From Candidatus Sulfotelmatobacter sp. (GTDB lineage: Bacteria > Acidobacteriota > Terriglobia > Terriglobales > Acidobacteriaceae): a stretch of DNA of 59,493 nucleotides. The position numbers were made by a program, and so were the translations under genes. The stretch is from NCBI GenBank assembly GCA_030040965.1, contig JASHOT010000136.1, positions 1 to 59,493 on the forward strand, given 5' to 3'. This document shows, piece after piece, positions 49,326-59,345 of this stretch (positions are counted from its first letter, which is position 1; every line of letters begins with the position of its first letter). Below the pieces are notes generated by a model. The model had not been told where the DNA came from. It saw nothing but the letters and a program-made list of their open reading frames with translations, and made no database searches.

Positions 49326-52300
49326 TTGTCGAGCTGTTTCGCGACATTTTCAACGGTGAGAACCCGTCTGCGCCAAACCGCGGCTGCGACTTTCCTGGCG
49401 GCACTGTTCGTGATCAGCCTGTCCGGGCTGGCGAACGCGCAGGAGCAGGAACCCGGTGCCGGGCCAGTTTCAAAGTATGAGGGCAAGATTGTTGAATCCA
49501 TTCAACTTCCCGGCGTGGTCGAGCGCGAACGCGCGCATTTTCTTGGATTGCTTCCGCAGAAGGCCGGCCAGCCGCTCGACCACACGCTTGTTGGCGACAG
49601 TATCCGCGCTTTGTACTCGACCGGCCGCTTCAGCGATATAGAGGCCGAAGTCGCACCTTCGGGCGACGCCGTTGTGCTTACTTTCACCACATCAGCCAAC
49701 TTTTTCGTGGGCGCAGTGAACGTGGAGGGTGCGCCATCGCGCCCAAGTTCGAACCAGATCGTCAACGCCTCCAAATTCCAGCTCGGCGAGCTCTACACGC
49801 AAGACAAGCTCGACCGCGCCCTGAATAACGTCCGCCAATTGATGCAGGAGAACGGGTACTACCGCGCCCGAGTCACGGCCGAGAGCACTTCGAATCTGTC
49901 GACGCAGCAGGTGGATATTCTCATTCACACCACTCCGGGCGTCCCGGCGCACGTCGGCGTCGTGAACGTAACCGGCAGTTCGGGACTTTCTGCGACAGAA
50001 GTGCAGGACATCGCACATATGAACGGGGGCGACCGCGTGAGTTCGATCCGCGTCAGCGACTCGCTAAGGCACGTGCGCAAGCACTTTCAAAAACAGAATC
50101 GCTCACTGGCCCAGGTGGAAATCACCGACCAGCAATATCGCGAAGCGACGAACTCAGTCGATTTCACCTACAAGATCGATCCCGGACCCCTGGTTGTGAT
50201 TTATGCGACCGGCTTTCACATCAGCAAGGGCGTTATGAGAAAAGAAATACCGGTCTATGAAGAGGACGCCGTCGATGACGACCTGCTCAACGAGGGCATG
50301 AGGAACCTGGTTGATTACATGCAGACCCGGGGCCACTTCGATGCCAAGGTCAGCATCCAAAAACAATACGATGCCCAGGTCATGCGCATCACTTACCGGA
50401 TCGATCCCGGGCCCGTGCACAAACTCGTCCTGGTCGAGATTACCGGGAACAAGGATTTTCTCGACACGCGCAAGCTGAAATCCTATCTGCAGATTCAGCC
50501 GGCGAGCCGCTTCGTCAGTCACGGGCGCTATAGCGGCAATCTGCTGCAAGCCGATGTCGCCACTCTGGAAGGACTTTACCGGTCGAATGGATTTCGCGAC
50601 GTGAAGATCGAAACCAAGGTCGAGGACAATTACCGTGGGTCGGAAAACAAACTGGCCGTCCAGTTCCTCATCAGCGAAGGCCCAAGAACACGGATCGGAG
50701 CGGTACACCTTGTCGGCAACGAAAAAATTGTTTCCAGCGCGCTTCCGGAACTGAGCACCCAAATCGGCCAACCATACTCGGAGGCCGATTTGGCCAGTGA
50801 TCGCGAAAGAATCCTCAATTATTACTTTAACCACGGATTCCCAAATGCTTCTCTCGACATTACAACCAAGGCTGGCAGCGAACCCAACCGCGAAGACGTC
50901 ACCTTTACCATCCAGGAGGGGGAGCTATTCACGGTCAATCAGGTCATGATCTCGGGCATGGAGCACACGCGCGACTACGTCGTCGACAGAGAAGTCCAAG
51001 TCAAGCAGGGACAGCCGCTTAGCCAGCAGGATCTGCTCAATACCCAGACTCGGCTTTACGATTTGGGCATCTTCAGCCAGGTCGACACCGGAGTGCAGAA
51101 TCCGGAGGGAACCGATCCGCAGAAAAATGTTTTGGTTCAGGTCGAGGAGGCCAAGCGCTATACGTTCACTTATGGCGGCGGGCTCGAATTTGAAACCGGC
51201 CTGCCCGCCGGCTCGACCGCGCCCACCGGATCGACAGGAGTCAGCCCCAGAGTCGAATTTGACGTGACGCGCCTGAACGTCGGCGGACGCAATCAGACGC
51301 TGGCGTTTCAGTCCCATGTAGGACGACTGCAGCAGCGCGGCCTGATCAGTTACACCGTTCCCAAGCTGTTCGACAGCGATAAATTCAAACTCATCTACAC
51401 GATTTTTTACGACAACAGCCTCGACGTGTCGACTTTCACATCGCAACGGCTGGAAGGAAAGATCGATCTGCGGCAACAACTGGGCAAGTCGGCGATTGAG
51501 CCGGAGACGCACCTTGGCGTTAACACGATTACCTACCGATTTGAATTTCGACGCGTAAAGGCTACGGACTTCGCAACCGACTTCTCTCCCGGCGAGATTT
51601 CTCTTCTGTCTCTGCCCGCCACGGTGGGGGGGCCCGGATTTACCTTCATCCACGACCGCCGCGACAATCCTCTGGAGAGCACGAAGGGGGACTACTTCAC
51701 GCTCGACGGTTTTACGGCCTCGAGCTACTTCGGTTCGGAAGCAGACTTCGGGCGCGTCCTGGGGCAATACTCAACGTACTATTCTCTGGGCAAGGCCCGG
51801 CCGGGACATCAGTTCGTTTTTGCCCGCTCTACCAGCGTTGGTTTACAGCAGCCGCTTCGCAATACCCGCGTGGTCCCGCCGGGGGCCTGTCCGGTCAATC
51901 CACTGACGAACGAGACCACCTGTACCGGCTTCTCGCTCATTCCGCTGCCCGAACAGTTTTTTGCCGGGGGCGGCAACTCCCATCGCGGCTTCGGGTTAAA
52001 TCAAGCAGGCCCCCGCGATCCTACTTCCGGGTTTCCGCTTGGTGGTACCGCGCTTTTTGTGAACAGCATCGAGTTGCGGTTTCCAGAAACCTCATTGCCG
52101 TACCTTGGGGAAGGGTTCGGGTTTGCGATTTTTCACGATATGGGCAACGTTTTCACAGCTCAGCACGACATGGTGAAGGGGTTATTGCGCTGGCACCAGC
52201 CCAATCCGCAACAGTGCTTGCCCATTAGTACATCGGATCCCACGTCCAACCAGTGCTATAACTACTTCAACGAATCGGGCTATGATTACACGTCGCACGC

Positions 52301-52481
52301 CGTGGGCGTCGGAGTGCGGTATAAGACACCGATTGGTCCGCTACGGTTTGACTTCGGGTACAATCTAAATCCGACCAGCTACTTCCAGGGTGTGTTCAAT
52401 ACGACCGGGCAGCTGACAAGCTATGAAACTCAGCGCCTGCATCCGTTCAACGTGTTTTTCAGTATCGGTCAGCCCTTCTGA
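49326..52481 (+). CDS. BamA/TamA-family (Omp85) outer-membrane assembly protein
   Basis: 1051 aa from TTG 49326, which has AAGG about 7 bases upstream; GTG 49356 gives a shorter signal peptide and is also possible. The signal peptide (LRQTAAATFLAALFVISLSG) is followed by at least six POTRA-like units (LVEITGNKDFLDTRKLKSYL; IGAVHLVGNEKIVSSALPEL; VNQVMISGMEHTRDYVVDRE) and an Omp85 barrel from about residue 610, with GGGNSHRGFGLNQ. The C-terminal beta-strand ends NVFFSIGQPF, the typical aromatic C-terminus of barrels. With the SurA-like and TamB-like genes downstream it fits a TAM-type system; a BamA role cannot be excluded. Confidence 0.92.
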   Translation: MSSCFATFSTVRTRLRQTAAATFLAALFVISLSGLANAQEQEPGAGPVSKYEGKIVESIQLPGVVERERAHFLGLLPQKAGQPLDHTLVGDSIRALYSTGRFSDIEAEVAPSGDAVVLTFTTSANFFVGAVNVEGAPSRPSSNQIVNASKFQLGELYTQDKLDRALNNVRQLMQENGYYRARVTAESTSNLSTQQVDILIHTTPGVPAHVGVVNVTGSSGLSATEVQDIAHMNGGDRVSSIRVSDSLRHVRKHFQKQNRSLAQVEITDQQYREATNSVDFTYKIDPGPLVVIYATGFHISKGVMRKEIPVYEEDAVDDDLLNEGMRNLVDYMQTRGHFDAKVSIQKQYDAQVMRITYRIDPGPVHKLVLVEITGNKDFLDTRKLKSYLQIQPASRFVSHGRYSGNLLQADVATLEGLYRSNGFRDVKIETKVEDNYRGSENKLAVQFLISEGPRTRIGAVHLVGNEKIVSSALPELSTQIGQPYSEADLASDRERILNYYFNHGFPNASLDITTKAGSEPNREDVTFTIQEGELFTVNQVMISGMEHTRDYVVDREVQVKQGQPLSQQDLLNTQTRLYDLGIFSQVDTGVQNPEGTDPQKNVLVQVEEAKRYTFTYGGGLEFETGLPAGSTAPTGSTGVSPRVEFDVTRLNVGGRNQTLAFQSHVGRLQQRGLISYTVPKLFDSDKFKLIYTIFYDNSLDVSTFTSQRLEGKIDLRQQLGKSAIEPETHLGVNTITYRFEFRRVKATDFATDFSPGEISLLSLPATVGGPGFTFIHDRRDNPLESTKGDYFTLDGFTASSYFGSEADFGRVLGQYSTYYSLGKARPGHQFVFARSTSVGLQQPLRNTRVVPPGACPVNPLTNETTCTGFSLIPLPEQFFAGGGNSHRGFGLNQAGPRDPTSGFPLGGTALFVNSIELRFPETSLPYLGEGFGFAIFHDMGNVFTAQHDMVKGLLRWHQPNPQQCLPISTSDPTSNQCYNYFNESGYDYTSHAVGVGVRYKTPIGPLRFDFGYNLNPTSYFQGVFNTTGQLTSYETQRLHPFNVFFSIGQPF

Positions 52482-52507
52482 AAGAGAGAGTTCATACGAA
52501 TCGGGTC

Positions 52508-53197
52508 ATGAAAACCGTTGTTCTAGTGCTGTTAAGCGTTATCTTTTTTTTCTGCTTGAGCCCAATCTCCCGCGCCTCGGACGTCATCGACAGAATTGTT
52601 GCGACCGTCAACGGGCACGTGATTCTGCAAAGCGACCTGGATGAGGCGTTGCGTTACGAAGCACTACTTAACGGCCGCAGCATCGAGCAATTCAGCGACG
52701 AGGATCGTCGCTCCGTGCTCGACCGCCTGGTCGATCAGGAACTTCTGGGCGAGCAGATGAAGTCGGCATTTTTCCAGCATGCGTCGGAAACTGAAGCTGC
52801 GGCCCGTATTGCCGATGCCCGCCAACAGTATCCCCAAGCTGCAACCGATGATGGCTGGCGTCAGTTGCTGACGCGCTTCCATCTCACGGAAAAAGATCTG
52901 CTCACCCATGTGCAACAACAGATCGATCTCATGCGGCTGGTCGATGCCCACCTGCGGCCCGAGGTGCAGATCGACTCGAAAACCATTGAGTCCTACTACC
53001 GCGACAAGTTCGTCCCGCAGTTGAAACAGACGGGCGCGAGCGATGTGCCTCTCGAAGCGGTGAGCGGAAAGATCCGCGAATTACTGACAGAAGAGCGGGT
53101 CAACGAACTGCTGGTATCGTGGCTGCAGACTCTGCGTTCGGAAAGCAAGCTGAGCTTTACTCCAGACCCGTTAATTGAGGGAGCGCAGGCGCGGTGA
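52508..53197 (+). CDS. SurA-N-type periplasmic chaperone lacking a PPIase domain
   Basis: 229 aa. A signal peptide (TVVLVLLSVIFFFCLSPISR then AS) is followed by a SurA_N domain: VIDRIVATVNGHVILQSDLD, RSVLDRLVDQELLGEQMKSA, then a second helical bundle (LTHVQQQIDLMRLVDAHLRP). No parvulin rotamase domain follows; the protein simply ends, so it can act only as a chaperone. It lies between the Omp85 and TamB-like genes and probably escorts clients to that barrel. Its stop overlaps the GTG of the TamB-like gene (53194). Confidence 0.88.
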   Translation: MKTVVLVLLSVIFFFCLSPISRASDVIDRIVATVNGHVILQSDLDEALRYEALLNGRSIEQFSDEDRRSVLDRLVDQELLGEQMKSAFFQHASETEAAARIADARQQYPQAATDDGWRQLLTRFHLTEKDLLTHVQQQIDLMRLVDAHLRPEVQIDSKTIESYYRDKFVPQLKQTGASDVPLEAVSGKIRELLTEERVNELLVSWLQTLRSESKLSFTPDPLIEGAQAR

Positions 53198-56100
53198 CCC
53201 CGCCCGCGGTCGTGACCGAGCCCGCCGTCCGGACGCGACGCTGGTGGAAATATCTTCTGATCGCAAGCGGGACCGCGCTGATTCTTGTTCTCGCCGCTCT
53301 CTGGTACGTCACCACCGATTCGTTTCAGGCATACGTCCGCGGCAAGCTGGTTGCCGAGCTGGAACGGATCACCGGCGGCCACTCCGAAATCGGCAGCTTC
53401 CATATCGTTCCCTTCCGCATGCAGGTTGAGATCCGCGACATCACCTTGCATGGCAGGGAAGCGCCTGGCGACGTTCCCCTGTTTCATGCCGACCACCTCT
53501 ACGCGCAGATGAAGGTGATCTCGTTTCTTCGTGCCGAGTTCGGCTTCCATTCACTCACGCTGGATCGTCCAGTCGTTCACGTTGCCGTCGCTGCCGACGG
53601 CACAACCAACGTACCCGCGGTCGCGGCTTCACCGGATGCCTCGGGCAGCGCCTCGATGGAACGACTCTTTGCGCTTTCCATCGACCATCTGAACGTGCGC
53701 GATGGCGAGTTGATTTGGGCCGACCGCAAGATTCCTCTCAACTTCGACGTGCACGACACCGGCCTGCAGATGGATTACTCATTCTTGCGTGGCCGCTACG
53801 AGAGCCGCCTCACCTTGGGCAAGGTGGATACGGTTTACAACGGCTTCCGTCCTTTCTCCTGGATGACGAACATCCGCTTCAGCCTGGCAACAACCTTCGT
53901 CGACGTGGAGTCGATGCAATGGAGTTCCGGGAGTTCACGGCTGGAAGCGAGTGGCCGGATCGGCAACTTCGCTAATCCTCAAATCAACGCTAGTTACAGC
54001 GCCGCGTTTAATGTCGCCGAGGCGGCCGCTATCAGTCGCCGCCGCGATCTCAGCGGGGGTGTCGCCGAGTTCAAGGGAAACGGCCACTGGACGGCTGACG
54101 AGTTCATGGGTTCGGGAGCGCTCGTTGTGCGCGATCTGGCCTGGCGCAACGATCAGATGGCGATTGCAAAAGCCAATATGACCAGCGACTACTCCATCAC
54201 CGACAGCCAGATCAAGCTCAGCAAAATGCAGGGCAAATTATTCAGCGGAAGTTTTGCCGGAGACGCGCAGGTCGATAACTGGCTGCATTCCATTTCACCT
54301 GAGCAGGCCGGCAAGGCAAAGAAGGGTGGAGAAGATATTGCGGTCATGACTGCCGCACGCCCGCTCAAAAAAGGCGAGAAGCCGAAATCTGCCGGAGTGC
54401 AAACCGGGGTTGTGCATTTAAGGATCCGTGATTTCTCCACGACGGAAATTACGGCGGCGTCGAGCGTACCGGCGCATCCGCTGGGTCGTTTTCATCCCGC
54501 GGGAAATATGGCCGGCAGCGTCGACGCAGCGTGGAGAGGATCGCCCACCAACGCCGAGATCGCCTTCGCTCTCAATGTAGATCCGACGGAACGCACGGCG
54601 GCCGACGAGTTGCGGGTTACCGCCAGTATGCAGGGAAAGTACCGCGCCGCAAACGACGCGCTGGAGCTGACGAAATTTGATCTGTCGACTCCGGCATCGC
54701 GGATTCAGGCGCAAGGATATCTTTCGACCTCTTCGTCGCTGCACATTTCTATCGGCACGTCTAATCTGGAAGAATGGCGGCCTCTGGTCACCGCATTCGG
54801 CGGTCCTTCTAACCTGCCTTTCCGTGTCGATGGCAACGCAACCTTCACGGGCGTTGCCGGCGGGGCGTTCTCGGCCCCGACACTTGCCGGCAATCTGGTC
54901 GCCCAGGATTTCGAGTTCACGGTTCCTGCGACCTCGCGCACGCCCGAGCAGCAGGTTCACTGGGATGCGCTCTCTACCAGCGTTCAATTTTCTTCCCACG
55001 AACTTTTGCTGCGTGGAGGCACCTTGCGGCGCGGCGAGACCAGCGCTGACTTCGACGTCAGCGCGGCTCTCCAGAACGGATGGTTCACCGACACGAGTTC
55101 GGTGTCCGCGCGCGTCAACCTGCATCACGTCGATCTGGCGTCAACGGCGGCCCTGGCCGGCTTTGATTATCCAATTTCCGGAACTGCCGACGTCTCGCTG
55201 CAAATCGCCGGCACTCGGGCCGAGCCTCGCGCACAAGGACACATTCATGCGACCGACGCAATGGCCTACGGAGAAGCCATCGCGAAGTGCGATGCCGATC
55301 TCCAGATCGCGAACGGCGAAACCGCTCTCAAAAATATCCAGCTCGTTCATCAGGACGCTTCGGTCGAGGGCGATGCTGCCTACGCTGCGGCAACACGCAG
55401 TTTCCATTTCGATCTCACCGGAAAAAATTTCGATCTGGCGCGCCTTCGGCAAATCTATGTTGAGGATCTTCCGGTCGCCGGCCGCGCCGATTTCACTTTT
55501 CAAGGATCCGGATCGATTGATGCTCCTCAGCTGAAGGCCTCAGTTCAAGTGCACTCGCTCACCGTCGATCGGGAACTGGACGGAGGGCTCGATCTCGAGG
55601 CCGTGACGCAGAACGGGCAACTGCACATTACCGGGACATCAACGTTCGTTCGCGGCAAGATGGCGATCGACGGCACGGTGGGCTTGCATGGTGATTTTCC
55701 CGCCAAAGTTTCCGTCAGCCTCGACCACGCCGATCTCGATGCTCTGTGGATCACCTACCTGGGCGGCCAGCTGACCGGCCACTCCTCCGTCTCGGGAAAC
55801 GTAGTCATGCAGGTCCCGTTGAAATTCCCCGACAAATTTACGCTGAACGGGGACCTCAGTGATGTTGCCGTGGAAGTGGAAGGCGTCAAGCTGCATAATC
55901 AGAGGCCCGTACATACCACCATCACGACCAAGAGTCTTGCCTTCGACCCGGCGCATATGGTCGGTGAGGGAACCGACGTGATCGGCCACGGTTCCATTGG
56001 TTTTACTGGTGATATGCCGCTCGACCTTACGGCCGATGGTCAGGTCGACCTGCGCCTGCTCAGTAGTCTGAATTCCGATCTGACCGCTTCCGGCGCCATG

Positions 56101-57309
56101 TCAGTTCATATGGAAGTTTCCGGAACATGGCACGATCCGCTGCCGCGCGGAGATATTCAGGTGAAAAATGCCGCGATCAATTACGCCGGCATACCCAGCG
56201 GTCTGAGCGAAATGAATGGGTCGTTTACCTTCATGCGCGATCAGATTCATATCGTGCAGCTCAGCGCGCGTGCCGGCGGGGGATCGCTCGATTTTTCCGG
56301 CGATGTCACCAACTACAACAAGCAACTGAATTTCAACCTCACGGCCGTCGGCAAAGACGTACGTCTGCGCTATCCGCCGGGCGTCAGTTCCACGGCCGAT
56401 GAGGAGCTGCACTGGATCGGCAATCGCACGTCCTCAACGATTTCAGGCAACATCCTGGTCACCAAGCTCGCGGTGACGCCCGGTTTCGATTTCGGTTCCT
56501 ATCTCGAGCGCAGCCGCCAGAGTGCGGGAATTACACCTGCCAATTCGCCGCTCTACGGGGTAAAACTCGACGTTGCCGTTCGCACCGCTCCCGAATTGCA
56601 AATGAAAACTGCCGTGGCACGGCTTTCCGGCGATGCCGACCTGCGCGTGCGCGGTTCGGTGGCGCGGCCCAGCGTTCTCGGACGCGCCGACATTCTCGAG
56701 GGCGAAGCCACATTCAACGGCATCAAGTTTCGCCTGGAGCGCGGCGACATCACTTTCGCCAATCCCGTGGCCATCCAGCCGCAGCTTAACTTGCAGGCCA
56801 CGTCCCATGTTCGTAACTACGATCTTGATGTCACGGTGACGGGCACTCCCGACCGTCTGTCTGTGAATTACCGGTCCGAGCCGCCGCTGCCAAAATCAGA
56901 CATCATCGCGCTGCTCGCCCTTGGCCGCACCAACGAAGAATCGCAGCAACTGCAAGAGCAGTCAGGGCAGGTCCCGTTTACCGATCAGGCATCGAACCTG
57001 ATCATCAATCAGGCTATCAACGAGACGGTGAGCTCGCGCCTGCAGAAGCTGTTCGGGGTGAGCCGCATTAAAATCGATCCTCAGGGTCTGACCACGGAAA
57101 CGAACCCGACCGCGCGTGGTCCGCAGATCACCATTGAGCAGCAGTTCGCCAACAACGTATCGCTGACCTACAGCACAAACGTTTCGCAAAGCTCGCAGCA
57201 GATCATCGAAGGCGAATATTTCTTCACGCGCAATATTTCCGGCGTAGGCACGCGTGACCAGAACGGCGTAATCAGCTTCGATGTCCGCATCCGCCGCCGC
57301 AAGAAATAG
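53194..57309 (+). CDS. TamB-like (AsmA/DUF490) inner-membrane-anchored protein
   Basis: 1371 aa from GTG 53194, overlapping the SurA-like stop. A membrane anchor at about residues 15-38 (YLLIASGTALILVLAALWYV) leads to an AsmA-like N-terminus, then about 1100 residues of beta-rich repeats (DVSLQIAGTRAEPRAQGHIH; LRVRGSVARPSVLGRADILE). The C-terminal DUF490/TamB region has SDIIALLALGRTNEESQQLQ and NNVSLTYSTNVSQSSQQIIE. TamB-like proteins bridge the envelope as beta-taco tubes that carry lipids or help outer-membrane assembly. Gene order Omp85-SurA-TamB supports such a module. Confidence 0.94.
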   Translation: MTPPAVVTEPAVRTRRWWKYLLIASGTALILVLAALWYVTTDSFQAYVRGKLVAELERITGGHSEIGSFHIVPFRMQVEIRDITLHGREAPGDVPLFHADHLYAQMKVISFLRAEFGFHSLTLDRPVVHVAVAADGTTNVPAVAASPDASGSASMERLFALSIDHLNVRDGELIWADRKIPLNFDVHDTGLQMDYSFLRGRYESRLTLGKVDTVYNGFRPFSWMTNIRFSLATTFVDVESMQWSSGSSRLEASGRIGNFANPQINASYSAAFNVAEAAAISRRRDLSGGVAEFKGNGHWTADEFMGSGALVVRDLAWRNDQMAIAKANMTSDYSITDSQIKLSKMQGKLFSGSFAGDAQVDNWLHSISPEQAGKAKKGGEDIAVMTAARPLKKGEKPKSAGVQTGVVHLRIRDFSTTEITAASSVPAHPLGRFHPAGNMAGSVDAAWRGSPTNAEIAFALNVDPTERTAADELRVTASMQGKYRAANDALELTKFDLSTPASRIQAQGYLSTSSSLHISIGTSNLEEWRPLVTAFGGPSNLPFRVDGNATFTGVAGGAFSAPTLAGNLVAQDFEFTVPATSRTPEQQVHWDALSTSVQFSSHELLLRGGTLRRGETSADFDVSAALQNGWFTDTSSVSARVNLHHVDLASTAALAGFDYPISGTADVSLQIAGTRAEPRAQGHIHATDAMAYGEAIAKCDADLQIANGETALKNIQLVHQDASVEGDAAYAAATRSFHFDLTGKNFDLARLRQIYVEDLPVAGRADFTFQGSGSIDAPQLKASVQVHSLTVDRELDGGLDLEAVTQNGQLHITGTSTFVRGKMAIDGTVGLHGDFPAKVSVSLDHADLDALWITYLGGQLTGHSSVSGNVVMQVPLKFPDKFTLNGDLSDVAVEVEGVKLHNQRPVHTTITTKSLAFDPAHMVGEGTDVIGHGSIGFTGDMPLDLTADGQVDLRLLSSLNSDLTASGAMSVHMEVSGTWHDPLPRGDIQVKNAAINYAGIPSGLSEMNGSFTFMRDQIHIVQLSARAGGGSLDFSGDVTNYNKQLNFNLTAVGKDVRLRYPPGVSSTADEELHWIGNRTSSTISGNILVTKLAVTPGFDFGSYLERSRQSAGITPANSPLYGVKLDVAVRTAPELQMKTAVARLSGDADLRVRGSVARPSVLGRADILEGEATFNGIKFRLERGDITFANPVAIQPQLNLQATSHVRNYDLDVTVTGTPDRLSVNYRSEPPLPKSDIIALLALGRTNEESQQLQEQSGQVPFTDQASNLIINQAINETVSSRLQKLFGVSRIKIDPQGLTTETNPTARGPQITIEQQFANNVSLTYSTNVSQSSQQIIEGEYFFTRNISGVGTRDQNGVISFDVRIRRRKK

Positions 57310-57350
57310 AAAAAGCAATAGAATTACGAACGGCAGTTCCTGCCCTGCAC

Positions 57351-58007
57351 ATGGACGTCGCCGGTGAAATCGGCCAGTTCGACGTTGCCCGCCGCCGCAT
57401 GGTGGAAGAACAACTCCGCAATCGCGGCATCGCCGATGAGCGTGTGCTTCGGGCCATGTCCCGCATCCCGCGCCATGAGTTCGCGCCCGAGAGCTATCGT
57501 GGGGAGGCCTATCACGACCATCCCCTGCCCATCGGCGAAGGCCAGACCATTTCTCAGCCTTACATCGTGGCCATCATGCTGCAGGCGTTAGCGCTCTCGC
57601 CCTCCGACCATGTTTTGGAAGTGGGCACCGGTTCCGGGTATGTGACCGCGTTACTCGCCGAGATTACGCCCCATGTTATTTCCATCGAGCGCCATGTGGC
57701 TCTTGCCGATGCTGCTCGCGCCCTGCTGGCGCGGCTCGGATATTCATCGGTCCAGGTGATCGCCGGCGATGGCAGCCTCGGTTACGCGCCCGGCGCGCCT
57801 TACAATGCCATCCTGGTTTCGGCCGCTGCGCGCGAACTTCCGCAACCGTTGCTCGATCAACTCGCGGAGGGTGGCCGCATGATCATTCCAGTCGGCCCTC
57901 CGGATCTTCAGCAACTCCAACTGGTCTCAATACAAAACGGACAATCACAGGTTTTATCCCGCGAAATCTGCCGCTTTGTGCCGCTGGTTTCTGATCTCGC
58001 ATCCTGA
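57351..58007 (+). CDS. pcm: protein-L-isoaspartate O-methyltransferase
   Basis: 218 aa. The N-terminal helix RMVEEQLRNRGIADERVLRA leads to RIPRHEFAPESYRGEAYHDH, then PLPIGEGQTISQPYIVAIML, the Pcm signature. The SAM-binding Gly loop is VLEVGTGSGYVTALLAEI and the acidic end of the second strand is ISIERH. It repairs damaged isoaspartyl residues in proteins with SAM as donor. It lies 41 bases after the TamB-like gene, with the same orientation. Confidence 0.95.
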   Translation: MDVAGEIGQFDVARRRMVEEQLRNRGIADERVLRAMSRIPRHEFAPESYRGEAYHDHPLPIGEGQTISQPYIVAIMLQALALSPSDHVLEVGTGSGYVTALLAEITPHVISIERHVALADAARALLARLGYSSVQVIAGDGSLGYAPGAPYNAILVSAAARELPQPLLDQLAEGGRMIIPVGPPDLQQLQLVSIQNGQSQVLSREICRFVPLVSDLAS

Positions 58008-58050
58008 CTCGGCATCTTCATCTCTTCGCCCAGTCGTATACTGGCCGCTT

Positions 58051-58707
58051 ATGGCTCTCAGCCTGAAACGGCTGTTCAAGAAAAAGGAAAAGCAGGAACG
58101 GAAGATCCTCCGCCTGATCGAGCGCACGGGCGACGTTCTCCAACCCGAATATCATCGCCCGACTCCCGAGTGTCCGCATCCCGAGCGCTGGAGCATGTAC
58201 GACTCCATGACTGCTGAAATCGAAGTGCTCGAGTTTCTTCGCTGCCTGGTAACCACCATCAAGCCTGAGTTGATCGTGGAGACCGGGACTTTTAGCGGCA
58301 TCAGCACGCTCTGGATCGCCGAAGGGCTGAGGCACAACGGCCGCGGTAAGATCATCACCTGCGAATTCGATCCCGTCGTCCATGCGAATGCAAGACAGCG
58401 CATCGCCAACTCCGGCTTGGCCGAGTGGATCGAGTGCCACAACGAATCGAGCCTCGAGATGAAGATTTCGGGCCAGATCGACATTTTGTTCAGCGACAGT
58501 GAACAGTCCATCCGCGAGCAGGAGGTGCGCCGCTTCCTTCCGCAGGTAAATCCCAACGGGCTGATTCTCATTCACGACGCGAGTTCGCACCAGAAAACTG
58601 TGCGCGAGGCCGCGCTACGGCTCGATGCCGAAGGGTTGATCTCGGTGCTCCTGCTGCCCACACCGCGCGGTTTGGTGGTGGCGCAGAAACGCGCCGGACG
58701 AAAGTAG
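58051..58707 (+). CDS. class I SAM-dependent methyltransferase (O-methyltransferase-like)
   Basis: 218 aa from ATG 58051. A basic N-terminus (LKRLFKKKEKQERKILRLIE) precedes the Rossmann domain: LIVETGTFSGISTLWIAEGL (motif I, here ETGTFSG), IITCEFDPVVHANARQRIAN (SAM-binding Glu), and IDILFSDSEQSIREQEVRRF. NGLILIHDASSHQKTVREAA gives the metal-ligand-like Asp of catechol-type O-methyltransferases. Substrate unknown. It follows pcm by 43 bases on the same strand, possibly in one transcript. Confidence 0.8.
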   Translation: MALSLKRLFKKKEKQERKILRLIERTGDVLQPEYHRPTPECPHPERWSMYDSMTAEIEVLEFLRCLVTTIKPELIVETGTFSGISTLWIAEGLRHNGRGKIITCEFDPVVHANARQRIANSGLAEWIECHNESSLEMKISGQIDILFSDSEQSIREQEVRRFLPQVNPNGLILIHDASSHQKTVREAALRLDAEGLISVLLLPTPRGLVVAQKRAGRK

Positions 58708-58825
58708 CTGCTCTGAGAACTGCCAGGAGAAGTGGTCGCCACGGGATTGCCGAGCAATGTTTCGTCGCACATCTAGCCCCTTGGGCGGGGGATTCTTGCA
58801 GTCGATCGGTCGTCAGCAGGCGACC

Positions 58826-59332
58826 CTACTTCCCGGCCGAGTGATGGTCGTAACTGAGCACGCGAGTAATCTTCCATGCGCCGTCGCTGTAATGCCATAG
58901 ATGAACAAACCTGCCCTCTCCGTCGGCGATCTCCGGATGCCCGGGATGGTGAAAACGGTGCACTCCCATCTCGATTGCACCGTAGCCTTTCATGTAGTAG
59001 ACCTGCAACGTTCCAGGAACGAGCTCACGCGTCGTGGTGCCGCAGATGTTCTTCTTGACCGTCTCGGTCAGAGCGTCTCGGCCCAGCGTGACGCCTCCCT
59101 GATCGTGATAGAACTCTACGTGCTCATCGAGGAAAGAGGCGAACTTCAAGAGATCGCACCTGTTGTAAGCATCGAAGAGAGCGGCATCAAGAGACACCAC
59201 CGCCTTGTTGAGATCATCCTGATTCTGAATTTTTTCGAGCGGTGGAACGGATTGTGCGCTTGCCGAGCGAGCGAAGAAAACGGCAGTTAAAAGAAGATAT
59301 ACCGTGATACTGGGAACGAAGAGCCACTTCAT
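58826..59332 (-). CDS. exported NTF2-like (SnoaL/DUF4440) protein
   Basis: 168 aa from ATG 59332; ATG 59347 is also in frame. A signal peptide (MKWLFVPSITVYLLLTAVFF then ARSASAQ) is followed by a single NTF2-like domain: LNKAVVSLDAALFDAYNRCD, FLDEHVEFYHDQGGVTLGRD, then GAIEMGVHRFHHPGHPE and FVHLWHYSDGAWKITRVLSY. Such domains bind small ligands or act as nuclear-transport-like dimers; here the role is unknown. It is convergent with the upstream methyltransferase gene. Confidence 0.82.
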   Translation of the reverse strand: MKWLFVPSITVYLLLTAVFFARSASAQSVPPLEKIQNQDDLNKAVVSLDAALFDAYNRCDLLKFASFLDEHVEFYHDQGGVTLGRDALTETVKKNICGTTTRELVPGTLQVYYMKGYGAIEMGVHRFHHPGHPEIADGEGRFVHLWHYSDGAWKITRVLSYDHHSAGK

Positions 59333-59345
59333 TGGGCACAGGGAC

